This document shows positions 19,019 through 26,621 of a DNA stretch of 64,000 nucleotides, one piece after another. A program made the position numbers and the translations under genes. Every line of letters starts with the position of its first letter. Position 1 is the first letter of the stretch. Under the pieces are notes generated by a model. It ran no database searches and was not told the origin of the DNA. It saw only the letters and a program-made list of their open reading frames with translations. The DNA lies in assembly GCF_018327685.1 (NCBI RefSeq), contig NZ_BNEL01000001.1, positions 2,852,001-2,916,000 of the forward strand, given 5' to 3'. Origin of the DNA: Streptomyces sp. TS71-3 (GTDB lineage Bacteria > Actinomycetota > Actinomycetes > Streptomycetales > Streptomycetaceae).

Positions 19019-19133
19019 AGAGCGGTTCTCCAGCGACCGTGCCGGGCCTCGTCATCCAGCGTGTCGGAACCGAGTCCACGGCCCAGTTGCGGCACATCGC
19101 CTCTCTGATCGGGGTTCAAGCCCTTCCGCACGG

Positions 19134-19268
19134 GTGATACGCGGTGTATCACTTCGAGCCCTGCCGAGGTGCGCAGGTGATACGTGGCATATCACCTGCC
19201 CGGCCGCCGAAGTGGAGAGTGACAGGCCACGTATCACTCAGGGGGTCTGCAACTTCCATAAGTGATAC
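19134..19268. promoter_or_regulatory. Phased array of four GTGATAC operator-like sites
   Basis: Site 1 (19,134-19,152) is a perfect 7-5-7 palindrome, GTGATACGCGGTGTATCAC. Site 2 (19,177-19,195) has the same core and extends to a perfect 9-bp arm, CAGGTGATA/TATCACCTG. Site 3 (19,219-19,237) is GTGACAG-5-GTATCAC. Site 4 at 19,262 is a half site, GTGATAC. Start-to-start spacings are 43, 42 and 43 bp, close to four helical turns, so all sites lie on one face of the DNA. The array ends 47 bp before the next gene's ATG and is probably its operator. Confidence 0.8.
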
Positions 19269-19314
19269 GCCTGCTACCTCCCGGAACTGACGCAGTGTCG
19301 GCAGCCTTTCGGGC

Positions 19315-19832
19315 ATGAGCTGCACCCCTAGCCCCCGGGCTACGCCCGGCCGGGCCGCAGTCCTCCTGTACGCATGCGGTGCGGAGGCACGGCCCGCCCA
19401 GACGATGGACGCCCTACGCCGTTACGCGACCGCCCGAAACTGGGTGGTCCCTCGCTTGGCCGAGCTGCACGACGAGGACCCGGTCCTGCACCGCTCCCTG
19501 CGCCTCGGTTGGCAGCGGGCCCTCGACATGATCGGCGCGGGCACCGTGGAGGGCGTCGTGGCGCCGCATGCCGGCATGAGCGGCCTGGTGCCGGCGGTGG
19601 CCGCGCAGCATGGGCGCGGTGAGCGTGCACGCGAAGCCGCGGCGCCGGACCTGGACGCGGCGGCTCGAATCCGCTGCGGTTCACCACCCCGTCCGTCTGC
19701 TGTACCGCACCGACGAGGAGTTGGTGCAGCGCACCAGCTTGGGCATCGCCCAGGTTCTGATCAGTCGCCGTCGGCGCGTGGGCCGTGCTCCAACTCGCCC
19801 GCGCTCTGCTCACCCCGTAGCCCGAGGAAGCC
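19315..19832 (+). pseudogene. Resolvase-like small protein, probably frameshifted
   Basis: The frame from ATG 19,315 encodes about 95 plausible residues (GRAAVLLYACGAEARPA, MDALRRYATARNWVV, RALDMIGAGTVEGVVAP). These resemble the N-terminal nicking domain-like proteins common next to DUF5999 genes in Streptomyces. After about 19,595 this frame degenerates, while another frame continues coherently as MGAVSVHAKPRRRTW. The simplest reading is a small deletion with frameshift. The catalytic Ser of true serine recombinases is not apparent, so recombinase activity is not claimed. It directly follows the operator array. Confidence 0.5.
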
Positions 19833-20045
19833 ATGATGCCGACGACCTGCGCGCACCTGCCGCCGTGCCCGCCTGCGGGCGCCGCGGACCGGGAGGCCGC
19901 CCACCCGGTGGCTCACCACCCCGAGCAGAGCTGGAGCCTCCTGTGCAACGGAGTCCTGCTCTTCGACACCGGCGAACTGCTGCCCGATGGGCAGATCATC
20001 GCCCCGCAACGGCCGCTCGCCACCCATCACCTGGCGGGGGCCTGA
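19833..20045 (+). CDS. DUF5999-family protein
   Basis: 70-aa protein. CAHLPPCPPAGAADREAA, then HPEQSWSLLCNGVLLFDTGELLPDG and a final PQRP segment, are the conserved features of the Actinobacteria-specific DUF5999 family. Its function is unknown. Full length is about normal for the family. It starts a run of four small same-strand genes downstream of the phased operators. Confidence 0.8.
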   Translation: MMPTTCAHLPPCPPAGAADREAAHPVAHHPEQSWSLLCNGVLLFDTGELLPDGQIIAPQRPLATHHLAGA

Positions 20046-20046
20046 C

Positions 20047-20223
20047 ATGCACGAGGGTCAGCCCACACGCCCTCCCGCCGCGGACACGACCTGGTGCCAC
20101 TGGCACAAGGGCGACACGACCACTGGCGTGTTCATCGACGTGATCGAGCAGGCGTCCGGGCCCGGTGCCGCCCTCTATGCCTGCGAGGCCTGCCGCCAGC
20201 GGCTCCGGCTGAAACCCGCCTGA
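20047..20223 (+). CDS. Small Cys/His-containing hypothetical protein
   Basis: 58 aa, starting one base after the DUF5999 stop. It has a possible zinc-binding arrangement (CHWHKGD near residue 17 and CEACRQRL near residue 47) separated by about 30 residues. I do not recognise a named family. The tight spacing suggests co-translation with the DUF5999 gene. Confidence 0.6.
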   Translation: MHEGQPTRPPAADTTWCHWHKGDTTTGVFIDVIEQASGPGAALYACEACRQRLRLKPA

Positions 20224-20400
20224 GACCGCCCTGCCCGGCTCCCTCGGCTGCCGGCCCCGGCAGCAGCCACGGGCCCCGGCCAACCCCCCGAGTCGGGGCC
20301 CGGAACCCCACGACTCCCGCAGGCGCAGCACCGCGCAGGCGCGTTGCACCTGCGGGCGGCCCCGGCTCACGGGGCCACAACACCACGACAGGAGGACACC

Positions 20401-20877
20401 GTGACCATCGCCATGGAACATCCTGTGCAGACGGCCGACCCGGCCGACCTGCCCTCCCCTGAGGTGGTCGAGCGCCTCACCCGGCGCATCACCACCGATC
20501 ACCCCGACATCGACACGCCCATGGCCCGCCGCATCGTCGCACAGACAGCCGCGTTCCTCGCCGCCTCCGGACACGCGCCAGGCCAGTCCCTCGCCCCCAG
20601 CAAGCTGGTGGACGTCGGATGGCACACCTTCATCCTGCACACCGTCGACCACGCCGACTTCTGCCAGCGTGTCGCCGGACGCTTCATCCACCACGTTCCC
20701 ACCGACGAGCCGAAGGAGATTCCCGGCGGTCCCGCTGAGGCCCGCGGCCGGACCCTGATCGCCATCACCGCGGCCGGGTACACGGTCGACACCGAGCTGT
20801 GGCCCGAACTGGCGGATTGCAGCCAATGCCACGCCGGGTGCAGTGACAGTCCGAACTCCGGCAAGGGCAAGAAGTAA
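20401..20877 (+). CDS. Glycine-rich-domain-type protein (GRDP-like), function unknown
   Basis: 158 aa from GTG 20,401, which follows GGAGG by six bases; upstream in-frame codons lack this support. The core VDVGWHTFILHTVDHADFC with VAGRFIHHVPT is the conserved segment of a small actinobacterial family often annotated glycine-rich domain-containing. The C-terminus has a Cys-rich end (CSQCHAGCSD), possibly a metal or thiol site. It belongs to the 19.8-21.6 kb small-gene set. Confidence 0.65.
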   Translation: MTIAMEHPVQTADPADLPSPEVVERLTRRITTDHPDIDTPMARRIVAQTAAFLAASGHAPGQSLAPSKLVDVGWHTFILHTVDHADFCQRVAGRFIHHVPTDEPKEIPGGPAEARGRTLIAITAAGYTVDTELWPELADCSQCHAGCSDSPNSGKGKK

Positions 20878-20944
20878 CGCCACCGTGCGAGACTCCAGCC
20901 GCCCGGCCCCGGGGCCGGGCGGCTGGCCAACGAGCGGAGCACCT

Positions 20945-21610
20945 GTGACAGACACCCTCGCCTGGGACGCCTACGCCGGACAGCGACCCGAGCGCCGGCC
21001 CGTGAACGGCCGCGGCGAGACAACCTGGTTCAACTGGACACAGCACGCGGACCACGGGCCCGGCGCCGAACTCCTCGCGCTCCCCGACCGTGGGAGCGTG
21101 CTGGATCTCGGCTGCGGCAAGGGGGGCAATGCCGCGCACCTGGCCACCGTCGGCCACCACACTGCGGGCGTCGACATCTCACCGCGCCAACTCGACGCCG
21201 CCCGAACCCGCTGGGGCCACCTCGGCCGGCTCACCCTGCACCAGGCCAACGCCCTGGACTACCTGGAGGAGCCGGGCCCTGACTTCGACGCCGTCTACTC
21301 CGTGTACGGCGCCATGTGGTTCACCGAGCCTGCCACCCTGCTCGCCGTGATCCGCTCGCGACTGCGGCCCGGCGGTGTCCTCGCCTTCTCGCAGCGGCCA
21401 CCCGTGGAGGGCTGCTACGGCTGCCAGGCCTCGTACATCCCCCACGCGGACGATGAAGACCCGTTCGTCGTGAGGCGCTGGGACTACGAGCCCACTGTGT
21501 GGACGCATCTGCTCTACGAGAGCGGATTCACCAAGGTGGCCGCGCAGGTCCTGCCGCCCCCGCTCGGGAAGCGGCGCACGGGCACGCTGCTGGTCGAGGC
21601 ACGCGTCTGA
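20945..21610 (+). CDS. Class I SAM-dependent methyltransferase
   Basis: 221 aa from GTG 20,945 with GGAG seven bases upstream. Motif I is VLDLGCGKGGNAAHLA, the acidic residue of motif II is in GVDISPRQLDAAR, and motif III is LRPGGVLAFSQRP. The C-terminus has CYGCQASYI and a DYEPTVW segment. The substrate is unknown. It closes the same-strand run that begins with DUF5999, and the conserved company suggests one shared modification pathway, which is inference. Confidence 0.85.
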   Translation: MTDTLAWDAYAGQRPERRPVNGRGETTWFNWTQHADHGPGAELLALPDRGSVLDLGCGKGGNAAHLATVGHHTAGVDISPRQLDAARTRWGHLGRLTLHQANALDYLEEPGPDFDAVYSVYGAMWFTEPATLLAVIRSRLRPGGVLAFSQRPPVEGCYGCQASYIPHADDEDPFVVRRWDYEPTVWTHLLYESGFTKVAAQVLPPPLGKRRTGTLLVEARV

Positions 21611-21619
21611 CAGCCGGGC

Positions 21620-21884
21620 GCCGCCTTCCCTCGCGCCACGAGGGCGGCGAGCGGGACGCCAAGTGGCGCCGCGATGGGGACGAGACCGGCGAGTAGGGGG
21701 CTGGCGTGGCTCTGCTCGATCCTATTGACGCCTGCCGGTCAAGGTCGGCCAGCTCGGCCAGGCGCTCCTGGGTGGGGTTCGAGTGAAGGCGTACCGCGCG
21801 GATGCGCTCGCCGACGGCCCGGCGGCGGGCGATGACCAGGCGGGTAGCGGAGCGGACGGCACTCGTCAACGCTTGCGGGACCAT
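21620..21884 (-). pseudogene. XRE-family HTH regulator disrupted by a 1-bp frameshift
   Basis: Read on the minus strand from ATG 21,884, the frame gives RAVGERIRAVRLHSNPTQ and ERLAELADLDRQ, the first two helices of an XRE domain, then turns to nonsense. One base out of frame, at about 21,730, the sequence continues VNRIEQSHASPLLAGLVP and GVPLAALVARGK, the expected third helix and C-terminal part. A single deleted base explains both. The protein is therefore unlikely to be made intact. Confidence 0.85.
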
Positions 21885-21921
21885 GTTCCCAGCGAAGCTC
21901 GCCTCAAGCCGGTCGCGAACT

Positions 21922-21986
21922 GCCGCAACGCCCCGTCCACGTGCCTCGTCCGACCGGACCGTCCACCTCCGCCCGTCCGGGTGCTC
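21922..21986 (-). pseudogene. Decayed copy of the selB 3' end
   Basis: These bases align with the selB C-terminal coding segment at 22,981-23,032 at nearly every position, apart from one insertion of about 13 bp. The encoded remnant EHPDGRRWTVR matches EHLDRRGWTVR in SelB. It lies on the same strand as selB, on the far side of the NUDIX gene. Confidence 0.55.
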
Positions 21987-22026
21987 GTTCCCGCCGTGAA
22001 GTCCTGGACCGGCCCGGTCGGCCCCA

Positions 22027-22482
22027 TCAGTCGTTGGCGGTCTCCTCACGGATGAGGAGCCGGTGCGACTCCTGCATCTCGTCGGGGAGTTCCGCGGGGG
22101 AGAACCATCGGGCCTCCAGGATCTCGAACGGGTCGATCGCCAGGTCGCCGCCGAGGAACCGGGCCTCGTAGGCGACTTCGACGCGCAGCCGGAAGCCGCT
22201 CCTGAGGTACAGCAGCCGGCCGGCCTCGACCTCCAGGCCGGTCTCCTCGCGCACCTCCCGGGCGACGGTCGCCGAGAACTCCTCGCCCCTGATCGCGTAG
22301 CCGCTCGGCAGGCCCCACTGGCGGCCCTCGGGCCACAGGCGGTGGCGCAGCAGCAGCACGCGGCCCTGATCGTCGCGGACGAGTCCGGTCACGCCCACCA
22401 TGAACGTCGCGTGGGTCAGCCACAGCAGCCGCCACTGCACCGGACGGATCATCCACCACAGCCGGGCGATGATGCGCTTCAT
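22027..22482 (-). CDS. NUDIX hydrolase
   Basis: 151 aa. The Nudix box is complete: GEEFSATVAREVREETGLEV gives the G-x5-E-x7-REVxEExG pattern that binds Mg2+ and hydrolyses a nucleoside-diphosphate linkage. A hydrophobic N-terminal stretch (IARLWWMIRPVQWRLLWL) is unusual for a soluble Nudix enzyme and could attach it to the membrane. Its ATG overlaps the stop of a truncated glycosyltransferase by 4 nt, so a nucleotide-sugar-related substrate was once likely. Confidence 0.88.
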   Translation of the reverse strand: MKRIIARLWWMIRPVQWRLLWLTHATFMVGVTGLVRDDQGRVLLLRHRLWPEGRQWGLPSGYAIRGEEFSATVAREVREETGLEVEAGRLLYLRSGFRLRVEVAYEARFLGGDLAIDPFEILEARWFSPAELPDEMQESHRLLIREETAND

Positions 22483-22850
22483 CCCTGCCTCCTCGGCGAC
22501 CGTGCCGGCGCCGTGCCGGCCACCGGGGGCGCGTGCGGCGACCAGCGCTGCCTGGTGGTGCGCAGGGCGTCCAGACGGGTCAGTATGGCCGCTCGCAGCG
22601 TCGCGAACTCCTCCTCGCGACGGTAGTCGGGCTGCGCCGTCGTCTGCAGGGGGTGCTTGCGGTACACGCCTCCCGGCGTGCCCAGCATGCGTCCCGGGGC
22701 CACGGACGCGCGGGTGAGCACGAGCCCGATGGTCTCCATGGCGGGCAGCGCGGGCCAGCCGCCCACGGCACGGACGAGATCGGTACGCGCGGTCAGGTGT
22801 GTGGCCACCACCGGGAAGCGGTCCCGCTCGATGGCGCCAACGTACGCGCC
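22479..22850 (-). pseudogene. Glycosyltransferase fragment, 5'-truncated
   Basis: About 120 residues of a coherent C-terminal domain survive (FPVVATHLTARTDLVRAVGG, WPALPAMETIGLVL, TPGGVYRKHPLQTTAQ), as in GT-A-fold transferases. No start codon or N-terminal nucleotide-binding part is present before the selB stop, 35 bp away. The junction carries two direct copies of TATCGAACCG (22,861-22,870 and 22,874-22,883). The gene appears to have lost its 5' end at a rearrangement breakpoint. Confidence 0.65.
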
Positions 22851-22885
22851 GGGGCCGGGGTATCGAACCGCGCTATCGAACCGGG

Positions 22886-24730
22886 CTACCGGCAACCTCC
22901 CCCCGGACTCGCCCCATCGCTCCCGCCGTCCACCGAGTCCACCGCCCCCGGCACCTGGCCCCCCGGCCCCGCCCCGCACCGCCGCAACGCCCCCTCCACC
23001 CGGACCGTCCACCCCCGCCGGTCCAGGTGCTCCAGCAGCGGGATGGCGACGCGGCGGGTGGTGTCCAGGGCGCGGCGGGCCTCGCTCGCCGAGAACGGCT
23101 GGGGGAGGCCGGCGAGGATCGTGGCGGCCTCGGCGTCCGCGCCGGGCAGGAGGACGATGCCGTCCGCGATCCTCAGCAGGGAGCCCGCCGCGGCGGCCGC
23201 GGCCAGCAGGCGGGGGGTGAGGCCCAGCCCGGCGAGGCGGTCGGCCTCCGGTGCGCGGAAGGGGGCGCGGGCCAGGTCCGTGCGGACCGCCGCGACGGCG
23301 GATTCCGCCTCGGGGGGCAGCGCGGGGCGTGCCCGGCTGCCGTAGACGCGGCCGTCGCGCTGCCGCAGGCCGGGGCCGGCCGCCAGCAGTGCCTCGACCA
23401 GGCGGCGTTCGGGCAGGTCCAGCGTCTGACGGGCCGTCTCCAGCGGCAGGCCGGGCTCCAGCGGGTGCCGGACGGCGTGTTCCTCGACCGCGCGGCGGAG
23501 CCGGTCGCGCAGGGCGGACCAGTGGGCCGGGTCCGCCAGCCACTCGCCGGCCACCGGCTCCGAAGGCGGGCTCGCCCCCATCGCGAGTAGTTCCACGCGG
23601 TGCACCAGGCCGCGCCGGCGCAGCTCCGCGGCACCGTCCGGAGCGCCGGCGACCGCCCGCAGGTCCCGGGCCCGCTGCGCCGCGGCGCCCCGCCGGGCGA
23701 GCGCGGGCGGGCGGACGTCGAGGACGGTCACCCCGGCCGGGACGCGGTGCCTGCCCGGGTCCCGCAGCAGCGCCCGGTCGCCGATCCTGAGCGGCAGCGC
23801 CGTGGCCAGCCGCAGGCGGGCCGTGTCCCCGCCCAGCGGACGGACCGTCACCGGCACCGCCGCGGAACCGGCGTGCAGCGTCAGGTGCCGGGGCAGGTCG
23901 CGGGCCGGGGCGCCGGTCAGCCGGACGTCCACGGTGTCCGCGCCGAGCCAGCGCCCCGGCGTGAGCAGCGCGTCCCCGCGGCGCAGTGCCGCGGCGTCCG
24001 CGCCGTGCACGTTGACCGCGACCCGGGCCACCGCCGGCACCTCGGTCCTGGGCTCCTTGAGCGCCTCAAGGCCCCGCACCCGCAACGGCCGCCTGCCGTC
24101 CACGCCCACCAACTGGTCGCCCACCCGGAGCGTGCCCGCGCCGAGGGTCCCCGTGACGACGGTGCCCCGGCCGCGCACCGTGAAGGCACGGTCGATCCAG
24201 AGCCGTACGTCCGCCTCCGGATCCGGCGCGGGCAGCGCGCTCGCGGTGCGGACCAGCGCCCCGCGCAACTCGTCGAGGCCCTCACCGCTCATTGGGCTCA
24301 CGGCCACGGACGCCACCTCGCCCAGCGACGACTCGGCGATCCGGTCCAGCGCCTCCTTGCGCGCCGCCGCCGGATCGGCGAGGTCGCAGCGCGAGACGGC
24401 GAGCAGCCCGTGCCGGGCGCCGAGCGCGTCCAGGACCGCCAGGTGCTCCTCCGACTGCGGCTGCCAGCCCTGGTCCGCGGCGACCACGAACAGCACGGCG
24501 GGGACCGGCCCCACGCCCGCCAGCATGTTCGCCACCAGCCGCTCGTGCCCCGGCACGTCGACGAACGCGGTCTCCCCGGCGCCGGGCAGCCGCGTCCACA
24601 CGAACCCCAGGTCCAGCGTCATGCCCCGGCGCCGCTCCTCCGCCCACCGGTCCGGTTCCATCCCGGTCAGGGCCCGCAGCAGGGCTGACTTGCCGTGGTC
24701 GACGTGTCCGGCGGTGGCGAAGACGTGCAC
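22886..24730 (-). CDS. selB: Selenocysteine-specific elongation factor SelB
   Basis: 614-aa GTPase that delivers Sec-tRNA to UGA when bound to a SECIS hairpin. The G domain shows GHVDHGKSALLRALTG (G1), DVPGHERLV (G3) and a LAVSRCDLAD-type G4, followed by EF-Tu-like beta domains. The C-terminal half consists of winged helices that bind the SECIS, ending with EHLDRRGWTVRVEGALRRCG and a glycine-rich tail. The start is GTG, three bases after the selA stop. Its length is normal for actinobacterial SelB. Confidence 0.95.
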   Translation of the reverse strand: MHVFATAGHVDHGKSALLRALTGMEPDRWAEERRRGMTLDLGFVWTRLPGAGETAFVDVPGHERLVANMLAGVGPVPAVLFVVAADQGWQPQSEEHLAVLDALGARHGLLAVSRCDLADPAAARKEALDRIAESSLGEVASVAVSPMSGEGLDELRGALVRTASALPAPDPEADVRLWIDRAFTVRGRGTVVTGTLGAGTLRVGDQLVGVDGRRPLRVRGLEALKEPRTEVPAVARVAVNVHGADAAALRRGDALLTPGRWLGADTVDVRLTGAPARDLPRHLTLHAGSAAVPVTVRPLGGDTARLRLATALPLRIGDRALLRDPGRHRVPAGVTVLDVRPPALARRGAAAQRARDLRAVAGAPDGAAELRRRGLVHRVELLAMGASPPSEPVAGEWLADPAHWSALRDRLRRAVEEHAVRHPLEPGLPLETARQTLDLPERRLVEALLAAGPGLRQRDGRVYGSRARPALPPEAESAVAAVRTDLARAPFRAPEADRLAGLGLTPRLLAAAAAAGSLLRIADGIVLLPGADAEAATILAGLPQPFSASEARRALDTTRRVAIPLLEHLDRRGWTVRVEGALRRCGAGPGGQVPGAVDSVDGGSDGASPGGGCR

Positions 24731-24733
24731 GGT

Positions 24734-26296
24734 TCACCTGCCGGGGGTGGTGGGGGCGGCGGGGGTGGGGGTGGTGACGGCGGCAGGGGCGGTGGCCGTC
24801 CGGTCGGGTGGGGTCGCGCCCACGGGGTCCTGCCCGGTCGCCGTGTCCCGTCCGGTCACCGCGTCCTGCCGGGTCACCGTGTGCCGCCCGGTCCCGGTCC
24901 CGATACCCGTCCCGCCCGCCGCCGGGGCGCACGCGTTCCGGACGGCGGCGGCCAGTGCCACGTCAGCGTCCTCCGGAACCGCCCGCAGGTCCAGCAGGCA
25001 CCGACCCTGCTCCACCCTCCCCAGGACCGCGGGCACCCCCCGCCGCAGGGGCGCCGCGCAGGACGCGGGCAGGGAGACGGCGGCGCTGGGCAGCGTCACC
25101 CCCGGGGCGCCGCCGCCACCGATCACCGCCTCGCTGTCCACCGCCCGGCTGTCCACTCCGGCCGCGCGCAGCCGGGCCGCCAGGTGTTCGGCGCGTGCCC
25201 GGAGCCGTCCGGGGCCGGCGTGGAGCGCCGCGTGGACGGGGGTGGCGGGGCCGCGCAGGGTGGCCTCCAGGGCGGCGAGGGTCAGCTTGTCCACGCGCAG
25301 GGCCCGGGCCAGCGGGTGCCGGGCCAGCCGCCGCACCAGCTCCCCGCGGCCGAGCAGGAGCCCGCACTGCGGGCCGCCCAGCAGCTTGTCACCGCTGGCG
25401 GTCACGAGGTCGGCGCCCGCGCGCAGCCAGGTCGCCGCGTCGGGCTCGTCCGGCAGGAGGGGGTCGGGGGCGAGCAGCCCGGAGCCGATGTCCGCGACGA
25501 CCGGAACGCCCAGCCGGGCCAGGTCGGCCACCCCGACCTCGCTGGTGAAGCCGGTGACGCGGAAGTTGGACGGGTGCACCTTGAGCACGAACCCGGTCTC
25601 CGGTCCCACGGCCGAGGCGTAGTCGGCGAACGCGGTGCGGTTGGTCGTGCCGACCTCGCGGAGCCGTGCCCCGGTGGACTCCAGCAGGTCGGGCAGCCGG
25701 AAACCGTCCCCGATCTCCACCAGTTCGCCCCGGCTGACCACGATCTGCCTGCCGCGGGCCAGCGCGGTCGCCGCGAGCGCCAGGGCCGCCGCCCCGTTGC
25801 CCACCACATGGGCGCCCTCCGCGGCCGGCACCCGCTCCATCAGCGCCTCGATCGCGGAACGGCCGCGCCGCGCCCGTAGCCCCGTACCGAGGTCGAGTTC
25901 GACGTCCGTGGTGCCGGCCGCGGAGAGCAGCGCGTCACGGGCGGCGGCCGAGAGCGGGGCACGGCCGAGGTTGGTGTGGAGCAGCACCCCGGTCGCGTTG
26001 ACGACCGGCCGGAGCGCGGACGCGGTGGCGGGCAGCGCGGCCACGGCACGTTCGACGATCCCCGAGACGGGCACCTCCCCGGCACGCGCCCGCTCCTGCA
26101 CCCCGGCCAGCACCGCCTTCACCAGCCCCCGCCCGAGCCGTTCGACCGCGGCGGCCAGCCGGGGATCGGCGAGCAGCACGTCCGTGCGGGGCAGCCGGCG
26201 GCGGGGGTCGCTCGCCACGGAGGGGTGGGCGTCCGGCACGGGCACGTGAGCCTCCGGCGCGGCGGGGGCGCGGTCCGGAACCGGGTCGCGTTCCAT
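24734..26296 (-). CDS. selA: L-seryl-tRNA(Sec) selenium transferase
   Basis: 520-aa PLP enzyme converting Ser-tRNA(Sec) to Sec-tRNA with selenophosphate. It has the N-terminal RRLPRTDVLLADPRL, NATGVLLHTNLGRAPLS, and the PLP lysine in SGDKLLGGPQCGLLLG. The C-terminus is extended by about 50 Thr/Gly/Val-rich residues (GRDTATGQDPVG-like) absent from E. coli SelA and probably disordered. It is the first gene of the selA-selB pair. Confidence 0.95.
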   Translation of the reverse strand: MERDPVPDRAPAAPEAHVPVPDAHPSVASDPRRRLPRTDVLLADPRLAAAVERLGRGLVKAVLAGVQERARAGEVPVSGIVERAVAALPATASALRPVVNATGVLLHTNLGRAPLSAAARDALLSAAGTTDVELDLGTGLRARRGRSAIEALMERVPAAEGAHVVGNGAAALALAATALARGRQIVVSRGELVEIGDGFRLPDLLESTGARLREVGTTNRTAFADYASAVGPETGFVLKVHPSNFRVTGFTSEVGVADLARLGVPVVADIGSGLLAPDPLLPDEPDAATWLRAGADLVTASGDKLLGGPQCGLLLGRGELVRRLARHPLARALRVDKLTLAALEATLRGPATPVHAALHAGPGRLRARAEHLAARLRAAGVDSRAVDSEAVIGGGGAPGVTLPSAAVSLPASCAAPLRRGVPAVLGRVEQGRCLLDLRAVPEDADVALAAAVRNACAPAAGGTGIGTGTGRHTVTRQDAVTGRDTATGQDPVGATPPDRTATAPAAVTTPTPAAPTTPGR

Positions 26297-26621
26297 GCGC
26301 TGCCCCTTCGCTGAGAGCCGCTACGGACGGGCCGGCGGAACCGGTACGGGCGGACCGGGGCCGAGCGACCCCGAACGCTCGGAGCCCCGGGCGCCCTTCC
26401 GGCCCACCACCGGCGCGCGCCCACGGTACGACCGCCCCGCCGGGCACCCCCGGCGCCACACCGCCGGCCTCCGCGCGCACCCCGAACGCACCAACGCGCC
26501 GTACGCCGAACGCGTCATGGGGGGCGCCGCCGGGGAGCCGTCCCCGCGAAATCCGATTGGCTTCCGGCCCCAACGGTGCCAGGCACCGGCAAGTACAGGC
26601 CGACGTCCAGGAGGAACAACC
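26297..26621. other. Divergent intergenic region, no gene seen
   Basis: 325 bp between selA (leftward) and the beta-helix gene (rightward). It must hold both promoters. No hairpin, repeat or plausible small gene stands out apart from the strong Shine-Dalgarno of the gene at 26,622. Confidence 0.5.

Noticed and set aside
18687..21610. Integrated element at tRNA-Sec
   Set aside because: Small genes and a resolvase-like relic follow the tRNA, but I found no integrase and no second copy of the tRNA 3' end to serve as an attachment site.
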